Shown one piece after another: positions 14,601-25,590 of a stretch of 64,000 nucleotides of DNA (position 1 is the stretch's first letter; each line of letters starts with the position of its first letter). The DNA is from Merluccius polli (Eukaryota; Chordata; Actinopteri; Gadiformes; Merlucciidae), in the NCBI GenBank assembly GCA_030340625.1, contig JAOPHQ010005456.1, positions 1 to 64,000 on the forward strand. The letters are read 5' to 3'. A program made the position numbers and the translations under genes. Below the pieces are notes generated by a model that was not told the origin of the DNA, made no database searches, and worked only from the letters and a program-made list of their open reading frames with translations.

Positions 14601-14988
14601 CCCGTTAGGGCCTTCCCTGCCCAGGCTCAGTTTCGTGGGCCAGCGAGCGAAGCCGCAGCCAGCGAAGGTGTCGCAAGAGAGACTGGAAATCGAGGCTAAT
14701 TACTCAAGGAACGGCCGAAAGTATCCTACACCACGGTGTCATACTCGTTCTCCGATTTATATTTCAAAATGCTATGGCAGAAGGAAACATGAAATGTGTA
14801 GTCCAGGGACTACAGGCGGAAATGAGCAATTCTTGCCATAACCTGGCTCAAAGCATCTCTTGTTGTCTTACAAGATTAATGTTTTTTTTGTGCATTGTCC
14901 CTGTTTAAATAAATAAATTCAAATTCAAAAAAGGAAATGAAAAAGATGACCAAATGTGTGAAACCCTCTTGTCGTCCGTCCATTGCAG

Positions 14989-15161
14989 ACTTCAACTACA
15001 CTACGGACGGCTATGAGGGCGACGGGCCGGAGGACGTCAAGTCCCAGGATGGCTCGGAGACCATGCCCTTCATCGACGAGTCTCCCACCATGTCCCCCCA
15101 GCTGTGCACCCCCCACGGAGACGCGGCGTCCCCCTCCCCACCAGAGGGGCTTCTGCCAGGG
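14989..15161 (+). CDS. abr: abr exon 2, N-terminal region of long isoform
   Basis: The acceptor is cattgcag and the donor GGG|GTGAGA. The exon enters with two bases of a split codon (Asn or Asp depending on the unseen exon before it) and ends in phase 0, which joins cleanly to the exon at 22025. It encodes about 57 residues of a low-complexity acidic/Pro-Ser N-terminus, including FNYTTDGYEGDG, GSETMPFIDESPTMSPQL and SPPEGLLPG. These match the mammalian ABR segment around GSETMPYIDESPTMSPQL. No catalytic domain lies here, and the SP/TP sites look like possible phosphorylation targets. The residues before it (in mammals starting MEPLSHRG) were not found in the window. A CCAAT/GC-box cluster lies about 400 bp upstream. 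The donor runs almost directly into a CA repeat. Confidence 0.93.
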
Positions 15162-15881
15162 GTGAGAGCGCACACACACACGCACACGCACACACACACA
15201 CACACACACACGCACAAATACACAGGCAGGCGATCGCTGGCACACATGCTCAAGCACGCTTGCACACACACAGAGGTATAATTGGTGGCAGGTGTCTTGT
15301 TGACTGTACACAGTTTTAGTTTTTTTTCCCCAGCTTCTGACGTAGTTGACTTCTGCTTCCTCTACCATTGTGGTGCCGGACTTCTGTTTCGGGGGTTAGA
15401 GTCTGATGGTTAGTTTGACTTGAGGTTTCAACGTGATGCTAGTACCGTCAGATGTCACACAAATCGACCAAACCGTTTAGTGCACAATACTGCAGCGCAA
15501 CTACCGTATACCAGAATGTACTGTATATACCGTACTGTAATACGCTAAATATAACAAAGTCAACTGATTACTGAAAACAGATTTAGTTGCAAAATGAGTT
15601 ACTGCTGAGGCTAGCTTTCCCACGCTGGACAATAAAGTTGTACTCTATTAGTAATGAAACACATATTTTGTGTGGGTATGCGTGACAAATAGGCCGTCAT
15701 TTGTTACACAAACCGCATTTTTTCCCCGAAGAAGTTAAACTTTCCGCCCGGGCGTCTGTGACGCGGGGATCCAATAAGGATGTTTCACATCCCTATTGGC
15801 TCTTCTTGTCTGGGTCTGACCTTTTCACTGTCGGAAAAGTGCGTGACGGCTGTCTTTTTCTCTGCTGCTTTGTGAGTGTTG

Positions 15882-15883
<2 letters not shown>

Positions 15884-15936
<53 letters not shown>
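15884..15936. repeat. (TA)n microsatellite
   Basis: A TA run of about 52 bp followed by TTTA units (15937-15965). Other long TA runs are at 27680-27737, 45582-45716 and 58134-58214. Confidence 0.95.
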
Positions 15937-15941
<5 letters not shown>

Positions 15942-16036
15942 TATTTATTTATTTATTTATTTTTATTTTATTTTTTTCTGAGCTACTACCCACAATGCAA
16001 CATGCCAATACAGGTTTAGAATACAGGTTTTTCGGG

Positions 16037-16785
16037 AGCATGTAGCCTGTGCTACGTGTGCATGTAGCCTGTGCTACGTGTGCTACGTGTGCATGTAGCC
16101 TGTGCTACGTGAGCATGTAGCCTGTGCTACGTGTGCATGAAGCCTGTGCTACGTGTGCATGTAGCCTGTGCTATGTGTGCATGTAGCCTGTGCTACGTGT
16201 GCATGTAGCCTGTGCTACGTGTGCATGTAGCCTGTGCTACGTGTGCTACGTGTGCATGTAGCCTGTGCTATGTGTGCATGTAGCCTGTGCTACGTGTGCA
16301 TGTAGCCTGTGCTACGTGTGCATGTAGCCTGTGCTACGTGTGCATGTAGCCTGTGCTACGTGTGCATGTAGCCTGTGCTACGTGTGCATGTAGCCTGTGC
16401 TACGTGTGCTATGTGTGCATGTAGCCTGTGCTATGTGTGCATGAAGCCTGTGCTACGTGTGCATGTAGCCTGTGCTACGTGTGCTACGTGTGCATGAAGC
16501 CTGTGCTACGTGTGCATGAAGCCTGTGCTACGTGTGCATGTAGCCTGTGCTACGTGTGCATGTAGCCTGTGCTACGTGTGCATGTAGCCTGTGCTACGTG
16601 TGCATGTAGCCTGTGCTACGTGAGCATGTAGCCTGTGCTACGTGAGCATGTAGCCTGTGCTACGTGAGCATGTAGCCTGTGCTACGTGAGCATGTAGCCT
16701 GTGCTACGTGAGCATGTAGCCTGTGCTACGTGAGCATGTAGCCTGTGCTACGTGAGCATGTAGCCTGTGCTACGTGTGCATGTGC
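16037..16785. repeat. 22-bp minisatellite, about 32 units
   Basis: Each unit contains CATGTAGCCTGTGCTACGTG followed by TG or AG. I counted about 32 copies of the AGCCTGT core. Extra 10-bp TGCTACGTGT partial units are inserted at several places. Variants are CATGAAGC and GCTATGTG, and the last nine or so units mostly carry GTGAGC where most earlier units have GTGTGC. Each unit is itself an inverted repeat (CATGTAGC against GCTACGTG, one G-T wobble, CTGT loop). Confidence 0.97.
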
Positions 16786-18108
16786 TTCAGGAAATGACTC
16801 AAAGTCTCCAGCTGATGTGAAGGCGCGGACGGTAGCAATCAAGCCGCTCAGTGTTTAAATGGGGGCCAGGTTTGGGAAGGTGGCTTGACGTCACATCTGC
16901 TCGGTTGACTCGGTGCCGTCGAGGCGGTCATAAGAAACACATTTCCTGGCCTTTTTATTTTTATTATTATTATTATTTTTTTTTTTACAGCCGTTGCATT
17001 TAAACTACCTCCTCAATGCGTGTAGACCGGTGGAATAAAACAACCTGCAGTTTTAATGCTCGGCCTTTAGTGCGCGTTTGTGTGTATTCAAGTAGAATTT
17101 GAAAGCACGCCGGCGACTTTGAAGTGAATAAGTACAAACAGCACTGGGAATTAAATCCGTCTCCTGTAATGATGGACACTGTGCTGCAGACACAATGTGA
17201 ATACAACTCAAAGGCTTCAACTATAGAGACACCCAATGCTGAAGCGATACCTCCATCTAGTGGTGGGATTGAGGAAGAGCAACAACGGAAAGGATGTGTC
17301 ACCAACTGAAAAATGATGCTTTTCAGCTCTGGGCTGAATCGGTGGTTACGCCGGATTTCTTCAGTAACCCCCGAGCCTTACTTCAGAGATTGGCGTCTTT
17401 TTGCACATTGCTTCACTCAGTGTGGACTCATTAAAATGTACCAGCGCAGTATTTCAGCGACGTTGTAGAAATCTGTGGTGGGGAAAATGTAATGTAAGCA
17501 CATACAAAAACAAAAATACTTACTCTGACTCAGTTTTGTAGGATATAAAGAACAGGAATAAAAAATGTGCCACGGTGATTTTAAATATCAGCGGGGTCCA
17601 CGAAGTGTTCGGATGTAGTTCCTTAATTCACCGTAAACTTCAACACACCTTGAACCTCAGTCGGACCGTTATATAAATAGGTTTTGAGTCTATATGCGTA
17701 TCTGTCGCCGGGCAGGATCTGTAGGCCTGTTTAATGCAACGCGGACGTATGGGGAATGCTAATGTGGAAGGTTTTCATGGACAGCCACACTTTGTTTAGT
17801 TGCTGCCTTTCTGCTGAGTGGACAAACGCTGTCCTCTGCTGACGGGAGAGAGAGGGAGGGAGAGAGAGAGAGAGAGAGCGAGAGGGGGTAGATGGATAGA
17901 TGTAAGAATGACGTTGCATTATATTATACTTTTATACACATTTTTGGGTTGGGGACACTGCAGTCTTGCGTTGGATTTCCATCAGTCGCACAGTTTTTCA
18001 GTGTGTCTCTGAGAAGGAGAGAGATGGAGAGAGACTGTTTTTCTGCCCATTTCCTGTCTTAAGTCACACAGTATCCAAAGGTCAGGAGGGGTGAAGTGAA
18101 TAGCCAGG

Positions 18109-18152
18109 CGGAGGCGGGGGGTGCGGGGGGTGCGGGGGGGGGTGCGGGGGTG
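18109..18152 (+). repeat. G-rich tract with quadruplex pattern
   Basis: At least four runs of five or more G are separated by TGC loops (G6-TGC-G6-TGC-G9-TGC-G5), which fits the G-quadruplex consensus on the + strand. Confidence 0.7.
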
Positions 18153-19073
18153 TCATGGCGAGGTGAATGGTTTTCATTGACACCTCTCACAGAGGTGCAA
18201 GGAAAACCGCGACCGCCGTTCCACTGCCGTCATCCCACAGTTCACAGTCCTCATCCAAGTAATATTTACTGTGTTGTATTTTGTTTGGGAAGGATGGCGG
18301 GTTTATTTTTATCTTTATTTACATCTCTATATTTAGAATAGCATAGTTTTCAGATGTGGTGGAAAAATCAGATGGGGTCAGATGTTTCAGACCGGGACGA
18401 CCCTCCCAGCAGTACAATACGTCCCGATCGATCCCTCACTTGGGCATTTCCTTTTGAATGGGTCGCGTCGACGACCGGTTCCTAACTCATACCATTGTAG
18501 TGTCGTGGGATATTGATTCGCGATCTGTCTGTTAAAGAAGGAAAACGGTGACGCACTCAATTCCACAGATAAACGACTCGATATGTTAATCTGATCTCTA
18601 TAAAAATAGTATGTAAAATACATATAGAGAGGGGTCTCTTGTATGCATACGTTAAATCCTTTTATACTCCTACAGCCATTGTGTGTTACTGTAACATTTG
18701 GCAATCTGTCCTAGACGCAATATCTCTATCTCTGAGAAAGTGCCACGACACAGATTGCCCTGCCGCCATCCCTTCCCCCTTTCATTTAGCATGAGAGAGT
18801 GAGAGCTGTCTGTCACATTAAAGTGTGCAGCCTGTGTTGTGTGGCGGTCTTGCGAACGGCTGGTGGCGGAAACTGAACCTCGGCCGGTAATCAAAAGCAG
18901 CCCCAGCCTTAGCCTCGGCTAGGGGCTCCGGGCAGATCGATTAGGCAGAGGCCGATGGGGGAGGGGGGGGAAGGGAGAGGGGGGAGATCAATAAAGGGAA
19001 AGAAAAAAATATGCTCAACCAGGAAGTGTCTGGTGAGCAGGACAATGATTTGCCAAGAGCTGCGTGAATGTAG

Positions 19074-19076
<3 letters not shown>

Positions 19077-19113
<37 letters not shown>
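19077..19113. repeat. (GA)n microsatellite
   Basis: A GA run of about 36 bp, followed within 200 bp by TG (19154-19180) and CA (19279-19309) tracts. Confidence 0.9.
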
Positions 19114-19115
<2 letters not shown>

Positions 19116-19276
19116 CTGAGAGAGAGCCCTATTGAGGAAGTCGCTGAAAAATGGTGTGTGTGTGTGTGTGTGTGTGTGTGTTGCAAGCCTGTTTCAGCCA
19201 AGGGGAGGGGACCATGTGGATGAGGAGGAGGGGTGAAAAGAAAGGCCAGACCACATCGACTTTGAGCCGGAACACT

Positions 19277-19312
<36 letters not shown>

Positions 19313-19590
19313 TAAACGCAGACCAGGAAGTCCAGCTGAAGGAAGGGGGTGGGGTTAAGTAGGCGTGCTGTTCCCTGTCCGTATCCGTGTCTAGATGCGG
19401 CGCGGAGAGAAGGGGTGAAAGCGGCTGATGTGTGCAGAGTAGACTGACTTTGAAAGAGGCGAGGGTGGCGTAGAATAACAATTATAGCCCGCCGAGGCTA
19501 GTGGGGGACAACATTCAGAGAGGGAGGGAGAGAGGGAGAGAGAGGGAGAAGAAGAACAGAAACAGACCGGAGGGGGGGGGGGGGGGGGAG

Positions 19591-19752
19591 ATGGAGGAGG
19601 AGGAGGAGGAGGTGCTGGGTTACTTGGACAAGGTGCTGGAGGATGAGGAAGATGATGATGAGGAGGAAGAGGAGGAGGAGGAGGAGGAGGTGTTTGAGTA
19701 CGGGGATGGCGAGTTGGAGCCCACCACCCTCTCCACGCCGCAACACTTAAAG
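19591..19752 (+). CDS. abr: abr alternative first exon 1b, acidic N-terminus
   Basis: This is an ATG exon of 54 codons ending AAG|GTGAGG in phase 0, compatible with the GGG-GAC-ACT start of exon 3. The start context gagATGG has G at -3 and +4. It encodes MEEEEEE, then LDKVLEDEEDDDEEEE and VFEYGDGELEPTT, and ends TPQHLK. Mammalian ABR has an alternative isoform beginning MEEEEE with LDKVLEDE soon after, so the overall pattern is conserved. The run of about ten extra acidic residues looks like a local GAG/GAT codon expansion. A poly-G run of about 18 bp and a purine-rich tract directly precede the ATG and would be part of the 5' UTR. The resulting isoform keeps the whole DH domain. No TATA box is obvious. 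Confidence 0.88.
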
Positions 19753-19852
19753 GTGAGGACGCCGGCGGTGGCGAGACGAGAGAGGCCAATAAAACCGGCC
19801 GCGGTGTCGCCGTTGGCGTGAACTGTGAATTAGCCGGGGCACAGCTGTCTGC

Positions 19853-19978
<126 letters not shown>

Positions 19979-19990
19979 GCACGCAGATGA

Positions 19991-20022
<32 letters not shown>

Positions 20023-20465
20023 GACGTTCTCATAGACCAGAACACTTAGCTAAATATAGTGAAGTGGGAAGTGTTCTTGGTGTCTGTGCGCATGGTGTGA
20101 CCTCACTGTGTGTGCAAGTGTGTGCAAGTGTGTTTTCTTGCGATGACAACCAGGCGGTGCGTAAGCACGGTCACAATAAATTGCAGCAGTAAAAGTGTGT
20201 TTGAAGCATACTTGAAGGTTGAGGAATAACAGCTATTCCCCCCACTGACGTGACTGTGTGTGTGTGCGCATGTGCGTGCGTGTGTGTGCGTGTGCGCCGA
20301 TTGCTGGAGATAAGGTGGGGATGATAACGCAGGGCAATGCCGTTCTTGGACTGCTTTTATCACACACACTGAGTCACGAAGGACACACACACACACACAC
20401 ACACACACATACTTCATGTACCGGACTCGCGGTGTGCTTTTGTTGTAAGCAACGCCGACTAAAAC

Positions 20466-20489
20466 GGGGGGGGGGGGGGGGGGGGGGGG
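20466..20489. repeat. poly-G run (24 bp)
   Basis: A pure G homopolymer, followed at 20502-20522 by a near-palindrome centred on GCCATGGC with CCGGTT/AACCGG arms. Confidence 0.9.
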
Positions 20490-21922
20490 AGTCGTATACA
20501 GCCGGTTGCCATGGCGAACCGGTCCGCCGCCGTTAGCCGATGCTAAGGCGTCCGCACGTTGCTACACAGAGTCTCTTTTGTAATACTGCGCACACACACA
20601 TTCCCACTGTGGGAAGAAAACGGCTTTTTTCCTCTTCTGCTTTTCCTGTCTGTTTCTCAGCACACTGTGAGATATCTGCTGCCCGGATACTCTCTACGTG
20701 GCCCCGACATGACACGCACAGGCACACACACACGCAATCACACACACACACAGACACACACACACACACAGACACACACACACACACACATTGAATTAGT
20801 CTTGCTGATAGTAATTATTCTATTTGCACGTCAGCAAAACCACCGCTTACTGTAGACTTCCTTGGCCGTTATTTGACCTTTCTATAATGTAGGAAGTAAC
20901 AACGGTAATAAACCGAAAAACGATAGTACTATGTTGTTGACATTTGACCCTATTCATCTATTGTGTTAAAGTGTTTGCTTTAATTATTGTTTGTTACACT
21001 TAAATACCTTTATTATAACGTGACATGTACGTGTTTAAATGTATAATTATCGTCTCAGTGGACAGAAGTGTCCAAGTCAAGGACTCTCACTCATTCACTC
21101 ACTTACTCTCACTAATATCTCACTAATAACATTTAAAATGTTTCTTATCGTGATATCAGGAAGGATCTTGGTTGGGTTGTGTTAATCATTCAACCTACAT
21201 GGGCGCATACACCATTTCTGCAGTGCGCGACAAGGCCACGATCTCACCCTGTATTATGCACCGCCATGATTATTCCTATTATTAATACAAATCATAATGC
21301 TGTGACTTGTGGTTCAGTTAACCCCAAGGAATAGCCAACTGCCAACCTGTGTTATACAATATGTATTCTAAGAGGTTGGTCCACTGTGTAACCATTTCAT
21401 TGTGTCCAAAGGTGGATAGTTATATTACACACACATTTCATCACATACACACAGGTGGATTTTAACAAAGACGCTTGCTGCATGTGACAGTCCCACATTA
21501 TATTATTTCAATATGGTATTATGTACGGGATTGGGAGGTTGTTGGTATTATCGGTGCGTGTTTTCTGAAAGCTGAGGCTAAGCCCGCCGCCGCGAACCAT
21601 GAGCACATCAGGTTAGCCAGTCAGCCTTGACCAACTCAACAAACTTCGACACCTGCTGAATAAACGCGCGCCCCTGACTCAGCGCTCGCGGCTATTTTCA
21701 GATATTTGCTAGACCTTATGCGTCCTGCGTTCTGACTGACTGCTTGGTCTGTGTGTGTGTTTGCAGGAAAAAAGTTCAATATTTTTCCGCTTGCGTCTTA
21801 TTTTACTCACTCACAACGTCAGGCAGTTCAACTGAACGATTTTAGTCATGATGTTCATTTGGGTGCTTGAAATAAGGAGGTCAATATTTTCATAACACCC
21901 CACTCTCTCTCTCTCTCTCTCT

Positions 21923-21954
<32 letters not shown>

Positions 21955-22024
21955 TCTGTCTCCCCCTCTCTGCATTAACAGACTTTAATGGTATTGTGCT
22001 GATCTCCATGTTGTGTTTCTGCAG

Positions 22025-22123
22025 GGGGACACTGAGAAGGGCCTGGAGATGAAGAAGCTGGTGCTCTCTGGCTTCCTGGCCAGCGAGGAGATCTACATCA
22101 ACCAGCTGGAGGCCCTTCTAGTG
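22025..22123 (+). CDS. abr: abr exon 3, start of DH domain (CR1)
   Basis: The acceptor is gtttctgcag and the donor GTG|GTGAGA. There are 33 codons in phase 0 at both ends. It encodes GDTEKGLEMKKLVLSGFL and SEEIYINQLEAL. The latter is DH conserved region 1, in which the Glu of the SEE motif contacts switch I of the GTPase in Dbl-family proteins. It is the common acceptor exon for both the long (exon 2) and acidic (exon 1b) 5' ends. A mixed CT/poly-C tract (21903-21948) lies about 75 bp upstream, and a CA repeat starts 16 bp after the donor. Confidence 0.96.
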
Positions 22124-22682
22124 GTGAGACTTAACACGACACACACACGCACACACACACACACACACACACACGATGGTCGGTTAGGTAAGCGGTGAGG
22201 GGTCAACCTGATAACATTTCCTTCCTGATGCCAATAGCTCGCTGTACTGTGTCTGTGTGCACGCTATGTCTGAATTCACACCATTGTGACACATCCTGTC
22301 GTGATGGTTTTCAAGTTTGCTGTTAGGTCTTTCCTCTTCAAAATCCACTCTACCTTGTGTCTTGATGGCAGCCATTTTTATTTTCATTAGTTAAAGATGA
22401 ACCAGAGCAAGTTCAAGTGTACTTTGGTAGTGGTTGAGACTTTGTGTGAAATGGATTCCACAGACTTACCCCTTAATAATAATAAATAATATTATATTTA
22501 TATCAAAAAGTGAGTTCAGCCTTGGCCTTTGTTAATTATTTTGGGGGTCACAATCTTTTTCTAACATCCCATTTGCTCTCTCTCTCTCTCTCTCTGTGTC
22601 TTCTTCTTCTTCTTCCTCTTCCTCTTCCTCTTCCTCCTCCTCCTCCTCTCTATTTCCTTTCTACTCCCCCCCCCCCCCCCAG
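22124..22682 (+). other. abr: abr intron 3
   Basis: A short intron with a CA repeat at its 5' end (22140-22174) and a composite CT, TTC/CCT and poly-C tract (22576-22680) forming the polypyrimidine tract of exon 4. Nothing else is recognisable. Confidence 0.9.
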
Positions 22683-22871
22683 CCAATGCGTCCCCTGAAG
22701 GCCACAGCTACCACCTCCTCCCAGCCGGTGCTCACCATCCAGCAGGTGGAGACCATCTTCTACAAGATCCAGGACATCTTTGTGATCCACAAGGAGTTCT
22801 ACGACGCCCTCTACCCCAACATCCAGCAGTGGGACGAGAAGGTCACCGTGGGACACCTCTTCCAGAAGCTG
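22683..22871 (+). CDS. abr: abr exon 4, DH domain
   Basis: The acceptor follows a pure C run (tacteccccc-type tract, 22667-22680, then ag). The donor is CTG|GTGAGG. There are 63 codons in phase 0-0. It starts PMRPLKATATTSSQPVL and continues with IQQVETIFYKIQDIF, IHKEFYDALYPNIQQW and VGHLFQKL, the alpha-helical core of the DH domain. Compared with the mammalian protein as I remember it, there is one extra Ser in the ATTSSQP stretch. The polypyrimidine tract upstream is composite: (CT)n, then TTC/CCT triplets, then poly-C. Confidence 0.96.
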
Positions 22872-23194
22872 GTGAGGGGTCAACCTCATATATATACATA
22901 TGGGTGTGTGTGTCTGTGTATGCCCAAGTGAATTGCCCAAGTGCATTTTTTTTTTTATTACAATGAAATAATTTGGTTTCTATTAAGCACAGCTACCAGA
23001 CGTGTGCTTGAAACACACATTTTGGTGCTCGTTGAAGAACATTTTGAGAGTTGAGATTGAACCACGTGGTCATAGAGTAGACACTTTTATGATCCATAAC
23101 AACTGAATAACAACTTCAAATTCAGTGAACGAAAATACAGCTCAATAATGCACAGGTAGGGGTTAGGGCATCGTGCTCAAGGATGCTTATAATA

Positions 23195-23437
23195 TTAATA
23201 TACTCCATTCGGTGGACGCTTTTACCCAAAGCGTCTTACAATACAACGAGTGCATACGTTTTTAGCACGGGTGGTCCCGGTGGGAACCGAACCCCTAACC
23301 CTGGCAACGTTAATGCCACGCTCTTACCAGTCGAGCGAGTCAGGACCTGCACATACAGATAGACTGCGGACATGCAGGGTTTGAACCCAGAACCTCTCAA
23401 CTGGAGTTTACTCTAGCCACTACTACACTGTCCTTCC
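23195..23437 (-). mobile_element. tRNA-derived SINE(s), minus strand
   Basis: Read on the - strand, the segment has GCTCGACTGGTAAGAGCGTGG (A-box-like region) and GGGGTTCGGTTCCC (B box), then TATGCACTCG and a tail AAGACGCTTTGGGTAAAAGCG. This is the layout of a common teleost tRNA-derived SINE. Upstream on the same strand (23345-23437) a second tRNA-like stretch has GTGGCTAGAGTA and GGTTCTGGGTTCAAACCC. A diverged copy of the first part lies at 55868-56008. Confidence 0.65.
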
Positions 23438-23815
23438 AGTCCGATGTCCAAATAGGTATTTTAAATAGTGAGTGCTTTATTCCAGCTCAGCCTCCTACTC
23501 CATATTGTGTTGGAGAACAGAGAGGAAAAGAAAGAACCACCAGTCAGAACTGTACAAGCTGTGGTTTGACCAGCTGTACGGTATGGTTTACGTGTGTGTG
23601 TGTGTGTGTAGTGTATCATTGCCGTGTCTTGTAGTTTTCTTGGCAGACCGTAATATTAGAGACCTTACTGTTGGGTGTAATTATCCGAGTGGGCTTGCGG
23701 CCTGATAGTATTACAGAGGCTCCAGGCTGTCTCTTAGGGGAGTTGTTGCTCTCGACTGCGAGAGACCGCTGCCGTACGCAAGCCCTTCCTAATCAAGGGG
23801 GATTGTTTTTGGATG

Positions 23816-23946
23816 GATACGCGCGCTTGTATGTAAATCTCTGTATGCGTGCCTGCATTATATATACTTTATATAATTTAATATATATACATTACATTTA
23901 TTAATGCAGGCGCGCATACATAGATTTACATACAAGTGCACGTATC
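23816..23946. repeat. 45-bp inverted repeat (foldback element)
   Basis: Arms 23816-23860 and 23901-23946 are reverse complements with only a few differences. They share the strings TTGTATGTAAATCT and CCTGCATTA. The 40-nt centre is AT-rich. The structure suggests a small MITE/foldback element or a long hairpin transcript. It lies between two SINE copies. Confidence 0.8.
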
Positions 23947-23954
23947 GTATGTAT

Positions 23955-24125
23955 TTTTTCCATGGGCTTTTGTGTCTATATAGACAAGGAGGTACAGTAG
24001 GTTTAAAGACATGCGTCATGTGACCACATGCAGGAATCGAACCCGCGTCGCTCCGCGGCACGTTCCCTACACGTTGGCACACTAGTGTGTACCGAGCCAC
24101 TGAGCTGCCGCCATGGAGGATTTGG
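23955..24125 (-). mobile_element. tRNA-derived SINE, minus strand
   Basis: On the - strand it begins GGCGGCAGCTCAGTGGCTCGG (A box) and continues to GGGTTCGATTCCTGCATG (B box). It then has a tail with ACATGACGCATGTCTTTAAAC and an end near GCCCATGGAAAAAA. The layout resembles AFC-type fish SINEs. A related copy with similar promoter boxes lies at 48505-48668. Confidence 0.65.
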
Positions 24126-24371
24126 ACCATGTTTTTACTGAGGAGTGAATGAAAACACATTGCAAACCGATCTGCTCCTTCTCAAGCGCGTGTGTTATGT
24201 TTAACTAAACTAAACTCGTCTCAAGTTGCTAATCGGACTGTAAACAATGACCGACGCACGGACGAGGAATTCGTTATTCGGATATCCGCCGGCTACACCG
24301 TAACCCCAGGAAAATTGGCCCACGCTCCCAGAGGCTAGAGCGAAGTCAGACCGATAGCCGATAGGTTCGAG

Positions 24372-25503
24372 ATCAGTGTATTACTACAGTAGAAGGTACT
24401 TATCTAGAGTCAGTGTATTACCTACAGTAGAAGGTACTTATCTAGAGTCAGTGTATTACTACAGTAGAAGGTACTTATCTAGAGTCAGTGTATTACTACA
24501 GTAGAAGGTACTTATCTAGAGTCAGTGTATTACTACAGTAGAAGGTACTTATCTAGAGTCAGTGTATTACCTACAGTAGGAGGTACTTATCTAGAGTCAG
24601 TGTATTACTACAGTAGAAGGTACTTATCTAGAGTCAGTGTATTACCTACAGTAGAAGGTACTTATCTAGAGTCAGTGTATTACCTACAGTATGAGGTACT
24701 TATCTAGAGTCAGTGTATTACCTACAGTAGAAGGTACTTATCTAGAGTCAGTGTATTACTACAGTATCTAGAGTCAGTGTATTACCTACAGTATGAGGTA
24801 CTTATCTAGAGTCAGTGTATTACTACAGTAGAAGGTACTTATCTAGAGTCAGTGTATTACTACAGTAGAAGGTACTTATCTAGAGTCAGTGTATTACTAC
24901 AGTATGAGGTACTTATCTAGAGTCGGTGTATTACCTACAGTAGAAGGTACTTATCTAGAGTCAGTGTATTACCTACAGTAGGAGGTACTTATCTAGCAGT
25001 GTATTACTACAGTAGAAGGTACTTATCTAGAGTCAGTGTATTACTACAGTAGAAGGTACTTATCTAGAGTCAGTGTATTACTACAGTAGGAGGTACTTAT
25101 CTAGAGTCAGTGTATTACTACAGTAGAAGGTACTTATCTAGAGTCAATGTATTACTACAGTAGAAGGTACTTATCTAGAGTCAGTGTATTACCTACAGTA
25201 GAAGGTACTTATCTAGAGTCAGTGTATTACCTACAGTAGAAGGTACTTATCTAGAGTCAGTGTATTACTACAGTAGAAGGTACTTATCTAGAGTCAGTGT
25301 ATTACTACAGTAGAAGGTACTTATCTAGAGTCAGTGTATTACTACAGTAGAAGGTACTTATCTAGATTCAGTGTATTACCTACAGTATGAGGTACTTATC
25401 TAGAGTCAGTGTATTACTACAGTAGAAGGTACTTATCCTACAGTAGGAGGTACTTATCTAGAGTCAGTGTATTACCTACAGTATGAGGTACTTATCTAGA
25501 GTC
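24372..25503. repeat. 37/38-bp minisatellite, about 30 units
   Basis: Each unit contains GTCAGTGTATTACTACAGTA, then GAAGGTACTTATCTAGA. Variants have CCTACAG (38 bp) and GGAGG or TGAGG in place of GAAGG. I counted about 30 copies, one internally truncated near 24770 and one lacking AGAGT near 24995. In one frame the unit stays open because unit lengths alternate between 37 and 38; this is not a gene. Confidence 0.97.
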
Positions 25504-25590
25504 TAATAAGGTAATACACTGACTCTAGATAAGTACCTCATACTGTAGGTAATACACTGACTCTAGATAAGTACCTTCTACTGTAGGTCA
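25504..25590. repeat. inverted copies of the 37-bp unit
   Basis: After a TAATAAG spacer, about two units appear in reverse complement (GACTCTAGATAAGTACC twice), then the array stops at CATACACACACA. Together with the direct array this forms a large potential hairpin. Confidence 0.95.

Noticed and set aside
23995..24125. tRNA gene on the minus strand
   Set aside because: A- and B-box-like sequences are present, but no intact cloverleaf is evident and a SINE tail follows. It is a tRNA-derived SINE.
24525..24707. Frame encoding repeated YYSRRYLSRVSV
   Set aside because: It is a translation of the 37-bp minisatellite, and unit-length changes break the frame.
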